From positions 62,001 to 126,000 of the forward strand of contig JAEUMP010000001.1 in NCBI GenBank assembly GCA_016791445.1: a stretch of DNA of 64,000 nucleotides. The letters are read 5' to 3'. Under the pieces are notes generated by a model, which did not search any database, was not told where the DNA came from, and worked only from the letters and a program-made list of their open reading frames with translations. The translations under genes and the position numbers were made by a program. The stretch comes from Hyphomonadaceae bacterium (GTDB taxonomy: Bacteria; Pseudomonadota; Alphaproteobacteria; Caulobacterales; Aquidulcibacteraceae). How positions within the stretch are numbered: position 1 is the stretch's first letter; the number at the start of each line of letters is the position of its first letter. Shown one piece after another: positions 43,322-52,629 of this stretch.

Positions 43322-43594
43322 ATGAAACGCACTGCAATCGCCATCTCCGCCATCCTCGCCGGCCTTTCGCTCGCAGCCTGCTCTGCCGGTGACGCCGAGA
43401 AGGCCGGTGAACGGGCGGACTCCGCCTACGAGGAAATGACCCAGGGCCAGAAGGACCTCACCGACGGCCCGCTCGAGAACGCCGGTGAAGCGGTTGATCG
43501 TGCAGCCACCGACGCCGGCAACACGATCGAACGTGAAGCCAATCAGGCGAAGGAAGACCTGAAGAACGCGACGGACGGCAACCCGAAGACCTGA
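43322..43594 (+). CDS. Small lipoprotein with repetitive charged helix
   Basis: A 90-residue protein. A lipoprotein signal (ILAGLSLAAC, C20) is followed by a very polar helix rich in Ala, Glu, Asp and Lys with an 11-residue-like pattern (EKAGERADSAYEEM, ENAGEAVDRAATDAGNTIEREANQAKEDL), resembling LEA/entericidin-like stress lipoproteins. It ends at a strong terminator and follows the DUF1328 gene by 53 bases. Confidence 0.75.
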   Translation: MKRTAIAISAILAGLSLAACSAGDAEKAGERADSAYEEMTQGQKDLTDGPLENAGEAVDRAATDAGNTIEREANQAKEDLKNATDGNPKT

Positions 43595-43617
43595 CCGTCC
43601 GCCTGAACGGCGCGCGA

Positions 43618-43647
43618 AACGCCGCTCCGACCAGGAGCGGCGTTTTT
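43618..43647 (+). terminator. Intrinsic terminator
   Basis: Eleven-base stem AACGCCGCTCC / GGAGCGGCGTT, loop GACCA, then TTT and a short T-rich end. Lies 24 bases after the lipoprotein stop. Confidence 0.85.
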
Positions 43648-43808
43648 CGTACGGGTCGATCCGCATTGACCGCATCGTGGGCGCCGCACGGTCCGCGCGC
43701 CACAATGTGCGGCGCCGCCGGGTCCGGCCTGGGCCATGGGCCCGCACGTCTAGGCGCCCCGCCCGGAATCCTTACACTTGTGTCAGTCGCAAGCGCGCCA
43801 AGGGTCCG

Positions 43809-45230
43809 ATGTTCGACGAAATGTACGAGTCTGACGGCGTCCCGCGGGCGCCCTACGCGGGCGTCGCGCGCTGGCTGGAGGCGCTCAACGTCGAGGCTCT
43901 GCGCATGAAGCGCGATGAGGCCGAGCGCCTCTTCCGCCGTATCGGCATTACCTTTGCGGTCTATACCGAGGGCGGGGATCCCGAACGTCTCATCCCCTAC
44001 GATCTTGTGCCCCGCGTCCTCGCCGCCAGTGAATGGGCGCAGCTTGAGAAGGGCCTGAAGCAGCGCGTGCGCGCGCTCAACGCCTTTATCGGCGATGTCT
44101 ATAGCAAGCAGGAAATCCTGAAGGCGGGAAAGGTGCCGGAATCGCTCATCCTGCAGAACCCCGCGCTGACGGCGCCGATGCATGGCCTCGCCGTGGCGGG
44201 CGGCGTCTATACCCACATCGCCGGCATCGATCTCGTGCGCACGGGCGCCGACGATTTTTATGTGCTGGAAGATAACTGCCGCACCCCGTCCGGCGTCTCC
44301 TACATGCTGGAAAACCGCGCGGTAATGATGCGGCTCTTTCCCGAGTTCTTCGCAACGGCGGGCGTCGAGCCCGTCGCGCGTTATCCCGAACGACTGCTGC
44401 GCGCGCTGCAGTCCGTTGCGCCACCCTATTGCGGCGGCGATCCAACGGTCGTCGTGCTGACTCCGGGCCAGTACAACAGCGCCTACTACGAACACTCCTT
44501 CCTCGCCGACGAGATGGGCGTTGAACTCGTCGAGGGCGCCGATCTCGTGGTGGAAGATGACGTGGTCTACACGCGCACCACGCAGGGGCTCACGCGCGTC
44601 GACGTGATCTACCGCCGCATCGATGACGATTTTCTCGATCCTGAGGTATTTCGAAAGGACAGCGCGCTCGGCGTGCCCGGTCTCATGCGCGCGTACCGCG
44701 CGGGCAATGTCACGATCACCAACGCCGTCGGGGCCGGCATCGCCGACGACAAGGCGGTCTATGTCTATGTGCCGGAGATGGTGCGTTTCTATCTCGGCGA
44801 GGAGCCGATCCTCAAGAACGTGCCGACGTTCCAGTGCAACAGGCCGGATGAACTCTCGCATGTCCTCGCAAACCTGCACGAGCTTGTGGTGAAGGAGACG
44901 CGCGGCTCCGGCGGCTACGGCATGATGATCGGACCCCAGGCGACGAAGGCCGAGCGCGCCGCGTTCGCGAAGAAGATCAAGGCCGATCCGGAAGCCTATA
45001 TCGCTCAGCCGACGCTGGCGCTCTCCACGTGTCCGACTTTCGTCGACAGCGGCGTGGCGCCGCGTCACGTGGATCTCAGGCCCTTCGTTCTCTGCGGCGC
45101 CGATCGCATCGACATCGTGCCCGGCGGCCTCACGCGCGTGGCGCTGCGGGAAGGTTCGCTCGTCGTGAATTCGTCGCAGGGCGGCGGCACCAAAGACACC
45201 TGGGTGCTGCGCGGAAACGGCGGCGCCTGA
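43809..45230 (+). CDS. Circularly permuted ATP-grasp protein
   Basis: A 473-residue protein of the DUF404/DUF407 type, a circularly permuted ATP-grasp amide ligase. Visible segments: DNCRTPSGVSYMLENR, YEHSFLADEMGVELVEGADL, VIYRRIDDDFLDPEVF, KETRGSGGYGMMIGP and DLRPFVL. The usual partner, an alpha-E protein, follows immediately with a TGATG overlap. In other genomes a transglutaminase-like gene and a proteasome-like protease are also present, pointing to peptide-tag synthesis or removal; neither is here. Start at MFDEMYESDGV; the frame extending to 43677 has a poor N-terminus. Confidence 0.9.
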   Translation: MFDEMYESDGVPRAPYAGVARWLEALNVEALRMKRDEAERLFRRIGITFAVYTEGGDPERLIPYDLVPRVLAASEWAQLEKGLKQRVRALNAFIGDVYSKQEILKAGKVPESLILQNPALTAPMHGLAVAGGVYTHIAGIDLVRTGADDFYVLEDNCRTPSGVSYMLENRAVMMRLFPEFFATAGVEPVARYPERLLRALQSVAPPYCGGDPTVVVLTPGQYNSAYYEHSFLADEMGVELVEGADLVVEDDVVYTRTTQGLTRVDVIYRRIDDDFLDPEVFRKDSALGVPGLMRAYRAGNVTITNAVGAGIADDKAVYVYVPEMVRFYLGEEPILKNVPTFQCNRPDELSHVLANLHELVVKETRGSGGYGMMIGPQATKAERAAFAKKIKADPEAYIAQPTLALSTCPTFVDSGVAPRHVDLRPFVLCGADRIDIVPGGLTRVALREGSLVVNSSQGGGTKDTWVLRGNGGA

Positions 45231-46162
45231 TGCTCTCGCGCGCAGCGGACTCCCTCTTCTGGCTCGCCCGCTACATGGAGCGGATGGACAACGTCGCGCG
45301 CCTTCTCGAAGCGGCGCAGTCCATGTCCGGCATGACGGAAGGCGTGGAGGAGTGGGAGTCCGCGCTCGCCGCGACCGGATGCGACGAAGGCTACGAAGAA
45401 AAGCACGGCGCGGTGACGCGCGAGAAGGCCACGCACTACCTCGCCGCTGATCTCGAAAATCCATCCTCCATCCTGTCGTGCTTCGACGCCGCGCGGACGA
45501 ACGCGCGGGCCATGCGCACGGCGTTGACGAGCGACATGTGGGATGCGGTGAACAGTGCGTGGCTCGAGGCGCGTCGCCTAACCGGGCCCGCGTTCAAGCC
45601 CGAACGCATCGGCGAGACGGTGGACTGGGTGAAGTCCGTCGGCACGCGCTTCTACGGCGCCTACGCCGGCACGATGCTGCGCAATGAGGTCTACTGGTTC
45701 ACCCGCCTCGGCACCTTCATCGAACGCGCCGACAACACCGCGCGTATTCTCGACGTGAAATATCACCTGCTGCTGCCGCGCGACGAAGGCGTGGGCGGCG
45801 CCCAGGACTACTATCAGTGGACCTCGATTCTTCGTGCGGTCTCCGCCGTGCGCGCCTATCAGTGGGTGTACCGGACGGAAGTGAAACCCTGGAACATCGC
45901 GGAGCTTCTCATCCTGCGTCCGGAAATGCCGCGCAGCTTGCGCGCGTGCTACGACGAGATCGATCAGGCGCTGGCGCAGCTTGCCGCCAGTCATTCCGGG
46001 CGGCGCGGCGAGTGCCATCGGCTTGCGGGAGAGATCGCTGCGCAGCTCCGTTACGGCAGGGTTGAAGACATCTTCCGCATCGGCCTGCACGAATATCTCA
46101 CCGAGATGATCGAGCGCACCGCACGGCTCGGCGACGAGGTGCGCAGCTTCTACATGCGATGA
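45230..46162 (+). CDS. Alpha-E domain-containing protein
   Basis: A 310-residue all-helical alpha-E (DUF403) protein: MLSRAADSLFWLARYMERMDNVARLLE at the start, the second characteristic TFIERADNTARILDVKYH, and the closing YLTEMIERTARLGDEVR. Alpha-E proteins always accompany permuted ATP-grasp proteins and are thought to work with them, with an active-site-like set of Glu/Arg residues, although the reaction is unproved. The start overlaps the stop of the ATP-grasp gene. The next gene, an enoyl-CoA hydratase, is unrelated. Confidence 0.92.
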   Translation: MLSRAADSLFWLARYMERMDNVARLLEAAQSMSGMTEGVEEWESALAATGCDEGYEEKHGAVTREKATHYLAADLENPSSILSCFDAARTNARAMRTALTSDMWDAVNSAWLEARRLTGPAFKPERIGETVDWVKSVGTRFYGAYAGTMLRNEVYWFTRLGTFIERADNTARILDVKYHLLLPRDEGVGGAQDYYQWTSILRAVSAVRAYQWVYRTEVKPWNIAELLILRPEMPRSLRACYDEIDQALAQLAASHSGRRGECHRLAGEIAAQLRYGRVEDIFRIGLHEYLTEMIERTARLGDEVRSFYMR

Positions 46163-46226
46163 AGGCGGTGGCGGCGGCGCGCGTTTGGGCTAGTCTGGCG
46201 CGCACTATCGCAAGGAAGCGCCGCAG

Positions 46227-46970
46227 ATGTCCGATCTCGTCCTCGCAGAGCGCCGTGGCGGCGCCGTGCACCTCATCCTCAATCGCCCCGACAAGCTGAA
46301 CTCGCTCAATGTCGAGCTCTTCCAGGCGCTCGACGGGCATGTGCGCGGTCTGCAGAAGGGCGAGGCGACCATCGTGGTGCTGCGCGGCGGCGGTCGCTGC
46401 TTTTCGGCGGGACATGATCTAGGCGACATCGCCAAGGGCGAGAAGCTCCCGGAAGCGAACTATCAGGCGAAGGTCATCGAACGGCTCTCGACGCTGCCGA
46501 TGCCCGTGATCACCGCCGTGCACGGCCACTGCTACACCGGCGCGCTCGAACTCGCGCTCGCGGGCGATCTCATCCTCGCGGCGGAGAGCGCCAAGTTCGC
46601 CGATACGCACGCCAAATGGGCGCTGACGCCGGTCTGGGGCCTGAGCCAGCGGCTGCCGCGCCGCGTCGGCACGGCGAAAGCGCGCGAGATGATGTTCACC
46701 TGCCGCACCTATTCGGGCCGCGAAGCCGAAGCGATGGGTTTGGCCAATGCGTGCGTCGCCGATGACGCGTTCGACGCCGCCATCGATGCGCTGGTCGCGG
46801 AGATCGCCGCAAATTCATCCTTCAGCCATGCGGCGAACAAGCGCCTGCTCGATCACACCGACGGCCTGCCGCTGCCGGCCGGTCTCGCGCACGAAATCTA
46901 TCGCGGTGAAGGCGTCGGCCCGGACATGGGTGCGCGGATCAAGGCGTTCGCAGAGCGGGCGCGGAAGTAG
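46227..46970 (+). CDS. Enoyl-CoA hydratase/isomerase family protein
   Basis: A 247-residue crotonase-fold enzyme with RGGGRCFSAGHDLGDI (oxyanion loop) and VHGHCYTGALELALAGDLILAAESAKFADTHAKWALTPVWGLSQRL. One usual glutamate position is replaced (HAKWALTPVWG), so hydratase activity is less certain than a CoA-isomerase or other crotonase role. The end overlaps the convergent methyltransferase gene by 32 bases. Start at ATG 46227. Confidence 0.9.
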   Translation: MSDLVLAERRGGAVHLILNRPDKLNSLNVELFQALDGHVRGLQKGEATIVVLRGGGRCFSAGHDLGDIAKGEKLPEANYQAKVIERLSTLPMPVITAVHGHCYTGALELALAGDLILAAESAKFADTHAKWALTPVWGLSQRLPRRVGTAKAREMMFTCRTYSGREAEAMGLANACVADDAFDAAIDALVAEIAANSSFSHAANKRLLDHTDGLPLPAGLAHEIYRGEGVGPDMGARIKAFAERARK

Positions 46971-47715
46971 CTGGCTCGCCGATTTCCCAGCGCACCAGCC
47001 GATAACCGACGTCAAGGGCCTCGCGATCAAGCAGATCGGCGTTGCGCGCGCGCCAGGCGCCGCTGCGCAGATCGGCTTCCAGACGCTGCAGGCCATCGGA
47101 AGCGTCGAAGCGCGTAAAGGACGACATCGACTGGCGCGCGACGGGGTCGAGATATGTCTCCGGTCGCCGCCAGAATGCACCGAGAAAGCCGTCGATGCAG
47201 TCGTGCGGCACGAGGACGGGCGTCGCCTCAAAAGGGCCAAGCGTCTCGGCGAGCGCGGCGAGCGTCGGCATGATCTGCCGGTCGAGAACCATGATCTCGG
47301 GGAAGTAGTCGCGCGTCAGCCAGAAGTCGGAAGCCTCTGCGTCGAAAGTCAGCAGGAGGACGCGTCGCCGCGCCACGCGACGCATCTCATGGAGCCCGGC
47401 GCGCCAGTCGGCCCAGTGGTGGATGGTGAGAACCGCCATCGCGGCGTCAAAAGCGCCCGCCGCGAAGGGTAGCGCTTCCGCAGAGGCTTGTGTGCAGGGC
47501 GCTGCGTCCGCCGGCCTCTGCGCGATCATCGCGGCGGACGGCTCCACCGCCTGGACGGCGCGGTCAGGCGGTTCGTAGGAGCCCGCGCCCGCGCCGACGT
47601 TGAGAATGCTCTGCGCGTCGCCGAGTGCTTCCACAATCTGTTCAGCGAGGCGCGGGTCCGCGCGGCGGCGATGGGCGTATCCGGCGCCGATGGCGTCGTA
47701 GAGCGCGTCGGGCAT
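46939..47715 (-). CDS. Class I SAM-dependent methyltransferase
   Basis: A 258-residue methyltransferase with the SAM-binding motif ILNVGAGAGSYE, an acidic residue (AVEPS) and AEALPFAAGAFDAAMAVLTIHHWAD as in the Methyltransf_11 group. Substrate unknown. The end overlaps the enoyl-CoA hydratase on the opposite strand by 32 bases. It is 12 bases downstream of the phenylalanine hydroxylase gene on the same strand, so the two are probably co-transcribed. Confidence 0.87.
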   Translation of the reverse strand: MPDALYDAIGAGYAHRRRADPRLAEQIVEALGDAQSILNVGAGAGSYEPPDRAVQAVEPSAAMIAQRPADAAPCTQASAEALPFAAGAFDAAMAVLTIHHWADWRAGLHEMRRVARRRVLLLTFDAEASDFWLTRDYFPEIMVLDRQIMPTLAALAETLGPFEATPVLVPHDCIDGFLGAFWRRPETYLDPVARQSMSSFTRFDASDGLQRLEADLRSGAWRARNADLLDREALDVGYRLVRWEIGEPATSAPALRTP

Positions 47716-47727
47716 GAGTGTTCGCTG

Positions 47728-48606
47728 CTAGAGCACGGCGCCGCGATGGAACACATGGTCGGTCGCAAGCACCGCATCCGGCGCGTAGGGTTCGAGCGCC
47801 TTCAGCTTCTCATAGAGCGGCCCGAAATCCGTATCGATGCTGTCGCGGAACAGCTTCTCGAAACTCGGCAGCACAAAGTACGTGCTCTGATACCGATCGA
47901 TCCAGTAGCGCGTGCGCATGACGCGTTCGAGATCGAAGCTGATGCGGTTCGGCGTGGGATCGTCGACGCTGTATTGCGTTTCGCCGAAGGACGAGAGCAT
48001 GCCCGCGCCATAGGCTTTCACGCCGTCCTCGGTCATGATCAGGCCGAACTCGACCATGTACCAGTAGAGTCGGGCGAGGATGTCGACGGCGTCGTGCGCG
48101 ATCGCCTTGGGGCCGCCGAGGCCGTACTGCTGCAGATAGTCGGCGAAGACCTGGTCGAACAGCAGCGGCACGTGGCCGAAGACGTCGTGGAAAACATCCG
48201 GCTCCACGAGGTAGTCGATCTCCTCCGGTTTCCGGATCCACCAGCTGGCGGGAAAGCGCTTGTTGGCGAGGTGATCGAAGAAGACGTCGTTGGGCAGAAG
48301 GCCCGGCACGCAGACGATTTCCCAGCCCGTCGCCTTGCGCAGGCGCGCGGAGAGCTTCTCGATGTCGGGAATGCCGTCGGCGCATTCCATGTCGCGCAGG
48401 GATTTCACGAAGACCGGCGCGGCATAGTCCGTGACGAGTTTGGTCTGGCGCTCATAGAGGCGCCGCCACAGAGCATGATCGGCGGCGGTGTATGTCTCCA
48501 CCGGCTGCGGAACCGTCCAGTCGGCGCGCATGGCGGAATAGTCCCCGCGCAGGCCGTGGGCGGTGGGGGCGTTGGCGAGCTTTTCGGGGGCGGCGCGATT
48601 GTCCAT
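47728..48606 (-). CDS. phhA: Phenylalanine 4-monooxygenase
   Basis: A 292-residue bacterial phenylalanine hydroxylase, converting phenylalanine to tyrosine with tetrahydropterin and oxygen. The non-heme iron ligands are H140, H145 (DVFHDVFGHVPLL) and E186 (YWYMVEFGLI). The catalytic core is complete and there is no regulatory ACT domain, which is usual in bacteria. No pterin-4a-carbinolamine dehydratase (phhB) is in the window. It shares a transcript with the methyltransferase. Confidence 0.96.
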   Translation of the reverse strand: MDNRAAPEKLANAPTAHGLRGDYSAMRADWTVPQPVETYTAADHALWRRLYERQTKLVTDYAAPVFVKSLRDMECADGIPDIEKLSARLRKATGWEIVCVPGLLPNDVFFDHLANKRFPASWWIRKPEEIDYLVEPDVFHDVFGHVPLLFDQVFADYLQQYGLGGPKAIAHDAVDILARLYWYMVEFGLIMTEDGVKAYGAGMLSSFGETQYSVDDPTPNRISFDLERVMRTRYWIDRYQSTYFVLPSFEKLFRDSIDTDFGPLYEKLKALEPYAPDAVLATDHVFHRGAVL

Positions 48607-48709
48607 GTCGGCAATATAGTGCGCTTTGCGGCGAAGGTCTTTGCGCTGGACGCGCCCTAGCGCTGCAAGCGGGGCAAAGCGTGCCGCCGGAGGCTATCCG
48701 CAGGGCGCC

Positions 48710-49765
48710 ATGTTTCGCCCGTCGAAAGAGGCCCCTCTGGCGCCGCGCACGAGGCTCTCCTACCTATCGGCGATGCTGTTCAGACGTCGTCGTCCGGAAG
48801 ACCGGGTGAAGCCGGTCGATCACGCAGAGGGCCCGCCGCGCGACGCCTTCTCGCAAGCCGTCATCCATGCCGTCGACAGGGCCGGGCCCTCCGTCATCGG
48901 CGTGCGGCGCGGCAAACGGGGACGCGCGGATGCGTTCGATGGCGCGGGCTCGGGCGTCATCGTCACCTCGGACGGCTATGCACTCACCAACAATCACGTC
49001 GTGCGCGGCGCGGACCGTATCGAGGCGTCGCTGCATGACGGCGAAGTGGTCGGCGCCGACGTGGTCGGTACGGACCCGGACACCGATCTCGCGCTGCTGC
49101 GCCTGCACGCTTCCAAACTGGCGCATGCCGATCTCGGGGACTCAGACAGGTTGCGTGTCGGCGAACTCGCCATCGCGATCGGCAATCCGCTGGGGCTGCA
49201 GGCGACGGTGACGGCGGGCGTCGTGTCGGCGCTGCGGCGCACGCTGCGGGGCGAGAGCGGGCGGCTCATCGAAGACGTCATCCAGACGGACGCGGCGCTC
49301 AACCCCGGCAATTCGGGCGGCGCGCTCTGCGATGCGCGCGGGCGCATTGTCGGCGTGAACACGGCGATCATCGGCGGCGCGCAGGGAATCTGTTTCGCCG
49401 TGCCGATCAACACCGCCAAGCGCATCATCCCCGAACTCATGCGCAATGGCCGCGTGGCGCGCGGGTGGCTCGGCGTCGCGGGACAGACGCAAGGGCTGTC
49501 GAAGGCGCTCGTGCGACGGCTCCACCTGAAGGCGGAAGCCGGCGTCCTCGTCGTGCAGGTGGTGGGCGGCGGTCCCGGCGAGCGCGCAGGACTTCATCCG
49601 GGCGATGTGATCCTCGCGGTGGCAGGTGAAACGACCCCCAGCGTCGACGCGATCCACCGCGTGCTCTCGCGCGAAAGCATCGGGCAGCGCGTGGAGATGG
49701 AAGTGCTCCGCGACGGCCAGAAGACGAAGCTGGGCTTGCTGGTGACGGAGCGGCCCGCCGCCTAG
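48710..49765 (+). CDS. HtrA-like S1C serine protease with one PDZ domain
   Basis: A 351-residue DegP/HtrA-family protein. Catalytic triad: H96 (LTNNHVVRG), D126 (DPDTDLALL), S202 (NPGNSGGALC). One PDZ domain follows (about residues 265-345; ERAGLHPGDVILAV). No signal peptide or transmembrane helix is visible ahead of the protease domain: the N-terminus is short and basic (MLFRRRRPED), so it would stay in the cytoplasm unless another start exists. ATG 48773 is an alternative start. The stop shares CTAG at 49762-49765 with the convergent reductase. Confidence 0.9.
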   Translation: MFRPSKEAPLAPRTRLSYLSAMLFRRRRPEDRVKPVDHAEGPPRDAFSQAVIHAVDRAGPSVIGVRRGKRGRADAFDGAGSGVIVTSDGYALTNNHVVRGADRIEASLHDGEVVGADVVGTDPDTDLALLRLHASKLAHADLGDSDRLRVGELAIAIGNPLGLQATVTAGVVSALRRTLRGESGRLIEDVIQTDAALNPGNSGGALCDARGRIVGVNTAIIGGAQGICFAVPINTAKRIIPELMRNGRVARGWLGVAGQTQGLSKALVRRLHLKAEAGVLVVQVVGGGPGERAGLHPGDVILAVAGETTPSVDAIHRVLSRESIGQRVEMEVLRDGQKTKLGLLVTERPAA

Positions 49766-50799
49766 ACCACCGGCAGCGGCGGGTCCGCGATCTTCAGCAG
49801 TTGCTTGCCGAGGTTCTTGCCTTCGAACAGGCGACGCAGCGTGGCGGGGATGTTTTCGAAGCCGTGCTGCACGTCGTCGGCGGTCTTGAGCTTGCCTTCG
49901 GCGATGAGTTTCGACAGCGCCATCACGCCTTCGCCGTAGCGCGGCGCGTAGTCGAGTACGATGAAGCCTTCCATGCGCGAGCGCGTGACGGTGAGGTTCA
50001 TGTAAGGGCGGATGCCCTTCGCGTCGGCGGGATTGGCGTCGTTGTAACCGGAAATGCCGCCACACAGCACGACACGCGCGCGCAGGGCGAGGTTCATCAA
50101 CGAGGCCTCGAGAATTTCTCCACCCACATTCTCGAACACGACATTCACGCCCTTCGGCGCGAGCGCCTTGATCCGTTCGGCGACGTTTTCCGATTTGTAG
50201 TCGATGCACGCATCGGCGCCCGCCACGTCGGTCACCCATTTGCACTTGTCGGCGCCGCCGGCGATGCCGATGACTTTGCAGCCGAGCGCCTTGGCGATCT
50301 GGACGACCACCGATCCCGTCGCGCCCGCAGCGCCTGAGACCACCACCGTATCTCCCGCAACCGGCTTGCCGATGTCGGTGAGGCCGAACCAGGCGGTCAG
50401 CCCGGTGACGCCGAAGACGCCCAGCGCCTGCTCCGGCGTGACGCCCGGAAAGAGCGGCTGCACGGGCATGAACTCCGTCTGCCCGGCGGTGACCATGTAG
50501 TCCTGCCAGCCGAAACCGCCCTGGACCATCTGGCCCGGCTTGAAGGCGGGGTGGTTGGACTTGATGACCTGACCTACGCCGCCCGCGCGCATGACCTCGC
50601 CGATTTTCACGGCAGGCAGATAGGTGTCGAAGGCGATCCAGCCGCGCTGCGTAGGGTCGAAGGAGAGGTGCGTCTGGCGCACCAGGAATTCGCCCGGACC
50701 GGGCTCGGGGACGGGCGTCTCCTCCAGCCGGAAGTCGCTGTCCTTGATCATGCCCTGCGGCCTTGCGGCGAGGAGCCAGCGGCGGTTCGTCCCTGACAT
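49762..50799 (-). CDS. NADP-dependent oxidoreductase (MDR, CurA/leukotriene B4 dehydrogenase-like)
   Basis: A 345-residue zinc-independent medium-chain reductase: RPQGMIKDSDFRLEE at the N-terminus, the nucleotide-binding VSGAAGATGSVVVQIAKALG, and NVVFENVGGEILEASL and MNLTVTRSRMEGFIVLDY. Enzymes of this group reduce alpha,beta-unsaturated ketones and aldehydes (for example curcumin reductase CurA, 2-alkenal reductase). AGGGAGAA lies before the ATG. The substrate is not predictable. Confidence 0.93.
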   Translation of the reverse strand: MSGTNRRWLLAARPQGMIKDSDFRLEETPVPEPGPGEFLVRQTHLSFDPTQRGWIAFDTYLPAVKIGEVMRAGGVGQVIKSNHPAFKPGQMVQGGFGWQDYMVTAGQTEFMPVQPLFPGVTPEQALGVFGVTGLTAWFGLTDIGKPVAGDTVVVSGAAGATGSVVVQIAKALGCKVIGIAGGADKCKWVTDVAGADACIDYKSENVAERIKALAPKGVNVVFENVGGEILEASLMNLALRARVVLCGGISGYNDANPADAKGIRPYMNLTVTRSRMEGFIVLDYAPRYGEGVMALSKLIAEGKLKTADDVQHGFENIPATLRRLFEGKNLGKQLLKIADPPLPVV

Positions 50800-50914
50800 G
50801 TGGCGTTCTCCCTTTTCGGGCGAGGATAGGGTGCAAACGGCGCTTGTGCATCAGTTAAGCGGCGCCGTGACGCATGTCACAGGCGCCGGCGTCCGGGCTT
50901 CATATATTCACGCC

Positions 50915-51085
50915 ATGACCAACCGACCGACGCCCCCGCAGAAGCCCCGCGCTCTCGCCCGTTCCGCCTCATGGCGCCGAGACCTCGTCGCCTCGGTGAT
51001 GCTGTCGGCGGGGATCCTCGTCGCCGCGTGCGCGTTCGCCACCATCTGGGCCGCCACGCACCCGCTGTCGGGGCTCGGCGCCTGA
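50915..51085 (+). CDS. Small single-helix membrane protein
   Basis: A 56-residue protein, basic N-terminus (RPTPPQKPRALARSASWRRD) followed by one hydrophobic helix (VASVMLSAGILVAACAFATIWA). Short but with a clean start ATG at 50915 and typical N-in topology. No family recognised; could be a modulator of a membrane partner. It lies 53 bases upstream of gatB. Confidence 0.5.
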   Translation: MTNRPTPPQKPRALARSASWRRDLVASVMLSAGILVAACAFATIWAATHPLSGLGA

Positions 51086-51138
51086 CGCGGTGACGCATCA
51101 GGGATGACAAGACGCGCGAGGCTCCGTATCTCCGCGCC

Positions 51139-52629
51139 ATGACTGAAGCCCTTCTCGACGTCCGATCCGCCCGCAAGGACCAACTCGTCTCCGGCGCCAC
51201 TGGCGACTGGGAGATCATCGTGGGCCTCGAAGTGCATGCGCAGGTGACTTCGGAAGCGAAGCTGTTCTCCGGCGCCTCGACGCATTTCGGCGCGGAGCCG
51301 AACGCCAACGTCTCGCTCGTCGATGCCGCGATGCCGGGCATGCTGCCGGTGATCAACCGGAAGTGCGTGGAGCAGGCGATCCGCACCGGCCTCGGCCTCA
51401 ATGCGAAGATCAACACCTGGTCACGGTTCGACCGGAAGAACTATTTCTATCCCGATCTGCCGCAGGGCTATCAGATCTCGCAGTTCAAGGACCCGATCGT
51501 GGGCGAAGGCGCCATCGACGTGGAGCTGGACGACGGCGAGACCGTGACGATCCGCATCGAGCGCATCCACCTTGAGCAGGACGCGGGCAAGTCGATCCAC
51601 GATCTCTCGCCCACGGAAACCTATGTCGATCTCAATCGCGCGGGCGTCGCGCTGATGGAGATCGTCTCGCGCCCCGACATCCGTTCCGCGAAGGAAGCGG
51701 CGGCCTATCTCGGCAAGCTGCGCGCCATCGTGCGCGCGCTCGGCACTTGCGACGGCAACATGGACGAAGGCTCAATGCGCGCCGACGTCAACGTCTCGGT
51801 GCGCAAGCCGGGGACGCCTTTCGGCACGCGATGCGAGATCAAGAACGTGAACTCGACGCGCTTCGTCGCGCAGGCGGTCGACTACGAGGCGCGCCGCCAG
51901 ATCGGCATTCTAGAAGACGGCGGGACGATCCGTCAGGAAACGCGTCTCTTCAACGCCGCGACCGGCGAGACGCGCGCCATGCGCTCGAAGGAAGACGCGC
52001 CCGACTATCGCTACTTTCCGGATCCGGACCTTCTGCCTCTCGAAATCGATCCGAGTTGGATCGAGGAAATCCGCGCGACGCTGCCGGAAATGCCGGATGC
52101 GAAGAAGGCGCGCTTCGTGAAGTACTACGGGCTGACGGCCTACGACGCCGGCGTCCTTGCGGGCGATCTGGAGTCCGCCGCGTTTTTTGAAGAAGTCGCC
52201 AAGGGACGGGACGCCAAGCTCGCCGCGAACTGGGTGACCCAGGAGTTGTTCGGCGCGCTGAACAAGCTGGAAAAGACGCTCGGCGAAAGCCCGGTCAGCG
52301 CAAAGCAGCTCGGCGGCCTCATCGATTTGATGTCCGACGGCACCATCAACGGCAAGATCGCCAAGGACGTCTTCGCCAAGATGCTGGAAAGCGGTGACGA
52401 TGCGGGCGTCATCGTCGAGCGCGATGGCCTCCGCCAAGTCACCGATACCGGCGCAATCGAGAAGGCCATCGACGATCTCATCGCCGCGAATCCCGACAAG
52501 GTCGCGGAAGTGAAGGAAAAGCCGAAGATGTTCGGTTGGTGGGTCGGCCAGACGATGAAGGCGACAGGCGGCAAGGCGAACCCGGCGGTGGTGAACGAGC
52601 TGCTGAAGAAGAAGCTTGGCGTCGCGTGA
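51139..52629 (+). CDS. gatB: Asp-tRNA(Asn)/Glu-tRNA(Gln) amidotransferase subunit B
   Basis: A 496-residue GatB, the kinase/tRNA-binding subunit that activates Glu-tRNA(Gln) or Asp-tRNA(Asn) for amidation. N-terminal [58 protein letters not shown] and [14 protein letters not shown] are conserved, with the helical YqeY-like tail at the C-terminus. gatA and gatC are not in the window. The stop is directly followed by the stop of a convergent hypothetical gene. Confidence 0.97.
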   Translation: MTEALLDVRSARKDQLVSGATGDWEIIVGLEVHAQVTSEAKLFSGASTHFGAEPNANVSLVDAAMPGMLPVINRKCVEQAIRTGLGLNAKINTWSRFDRKNYFYPDLPQGYQISQFKDPIVGEGAIDVELDDGETVTIRIERIHLEQDAGKSIHDLSPTETYVDLNRAGVALMEIVSRPDIRSAKEAAAYLGKLRAIVRALGTCDGNMDEGSMRADVNVSVRKPGTPFGTRCEIKNVNSTRFVAQAVDYEARRQIGILEDGGTIRQETRLFNAATGETRAMRSKEDAPDYRYFPDPDLLPLEIDPSWIEEIRATLPEMPDAKKARFVKYYGLTAYDAGVLAGDLESAAFFEEVAKGRDAKLAANWVTQELFGALNKLEKTLGESPVSAKQLGGLIDLMSDGTINGKIAKDVFAKMLESGDDAGVIVERDGLRQVTDTGAIEKAIDDLIAANPDKVAEVKEKPKMFGWWVGQTMKATGGKANPAVVNELLKKKLGVA

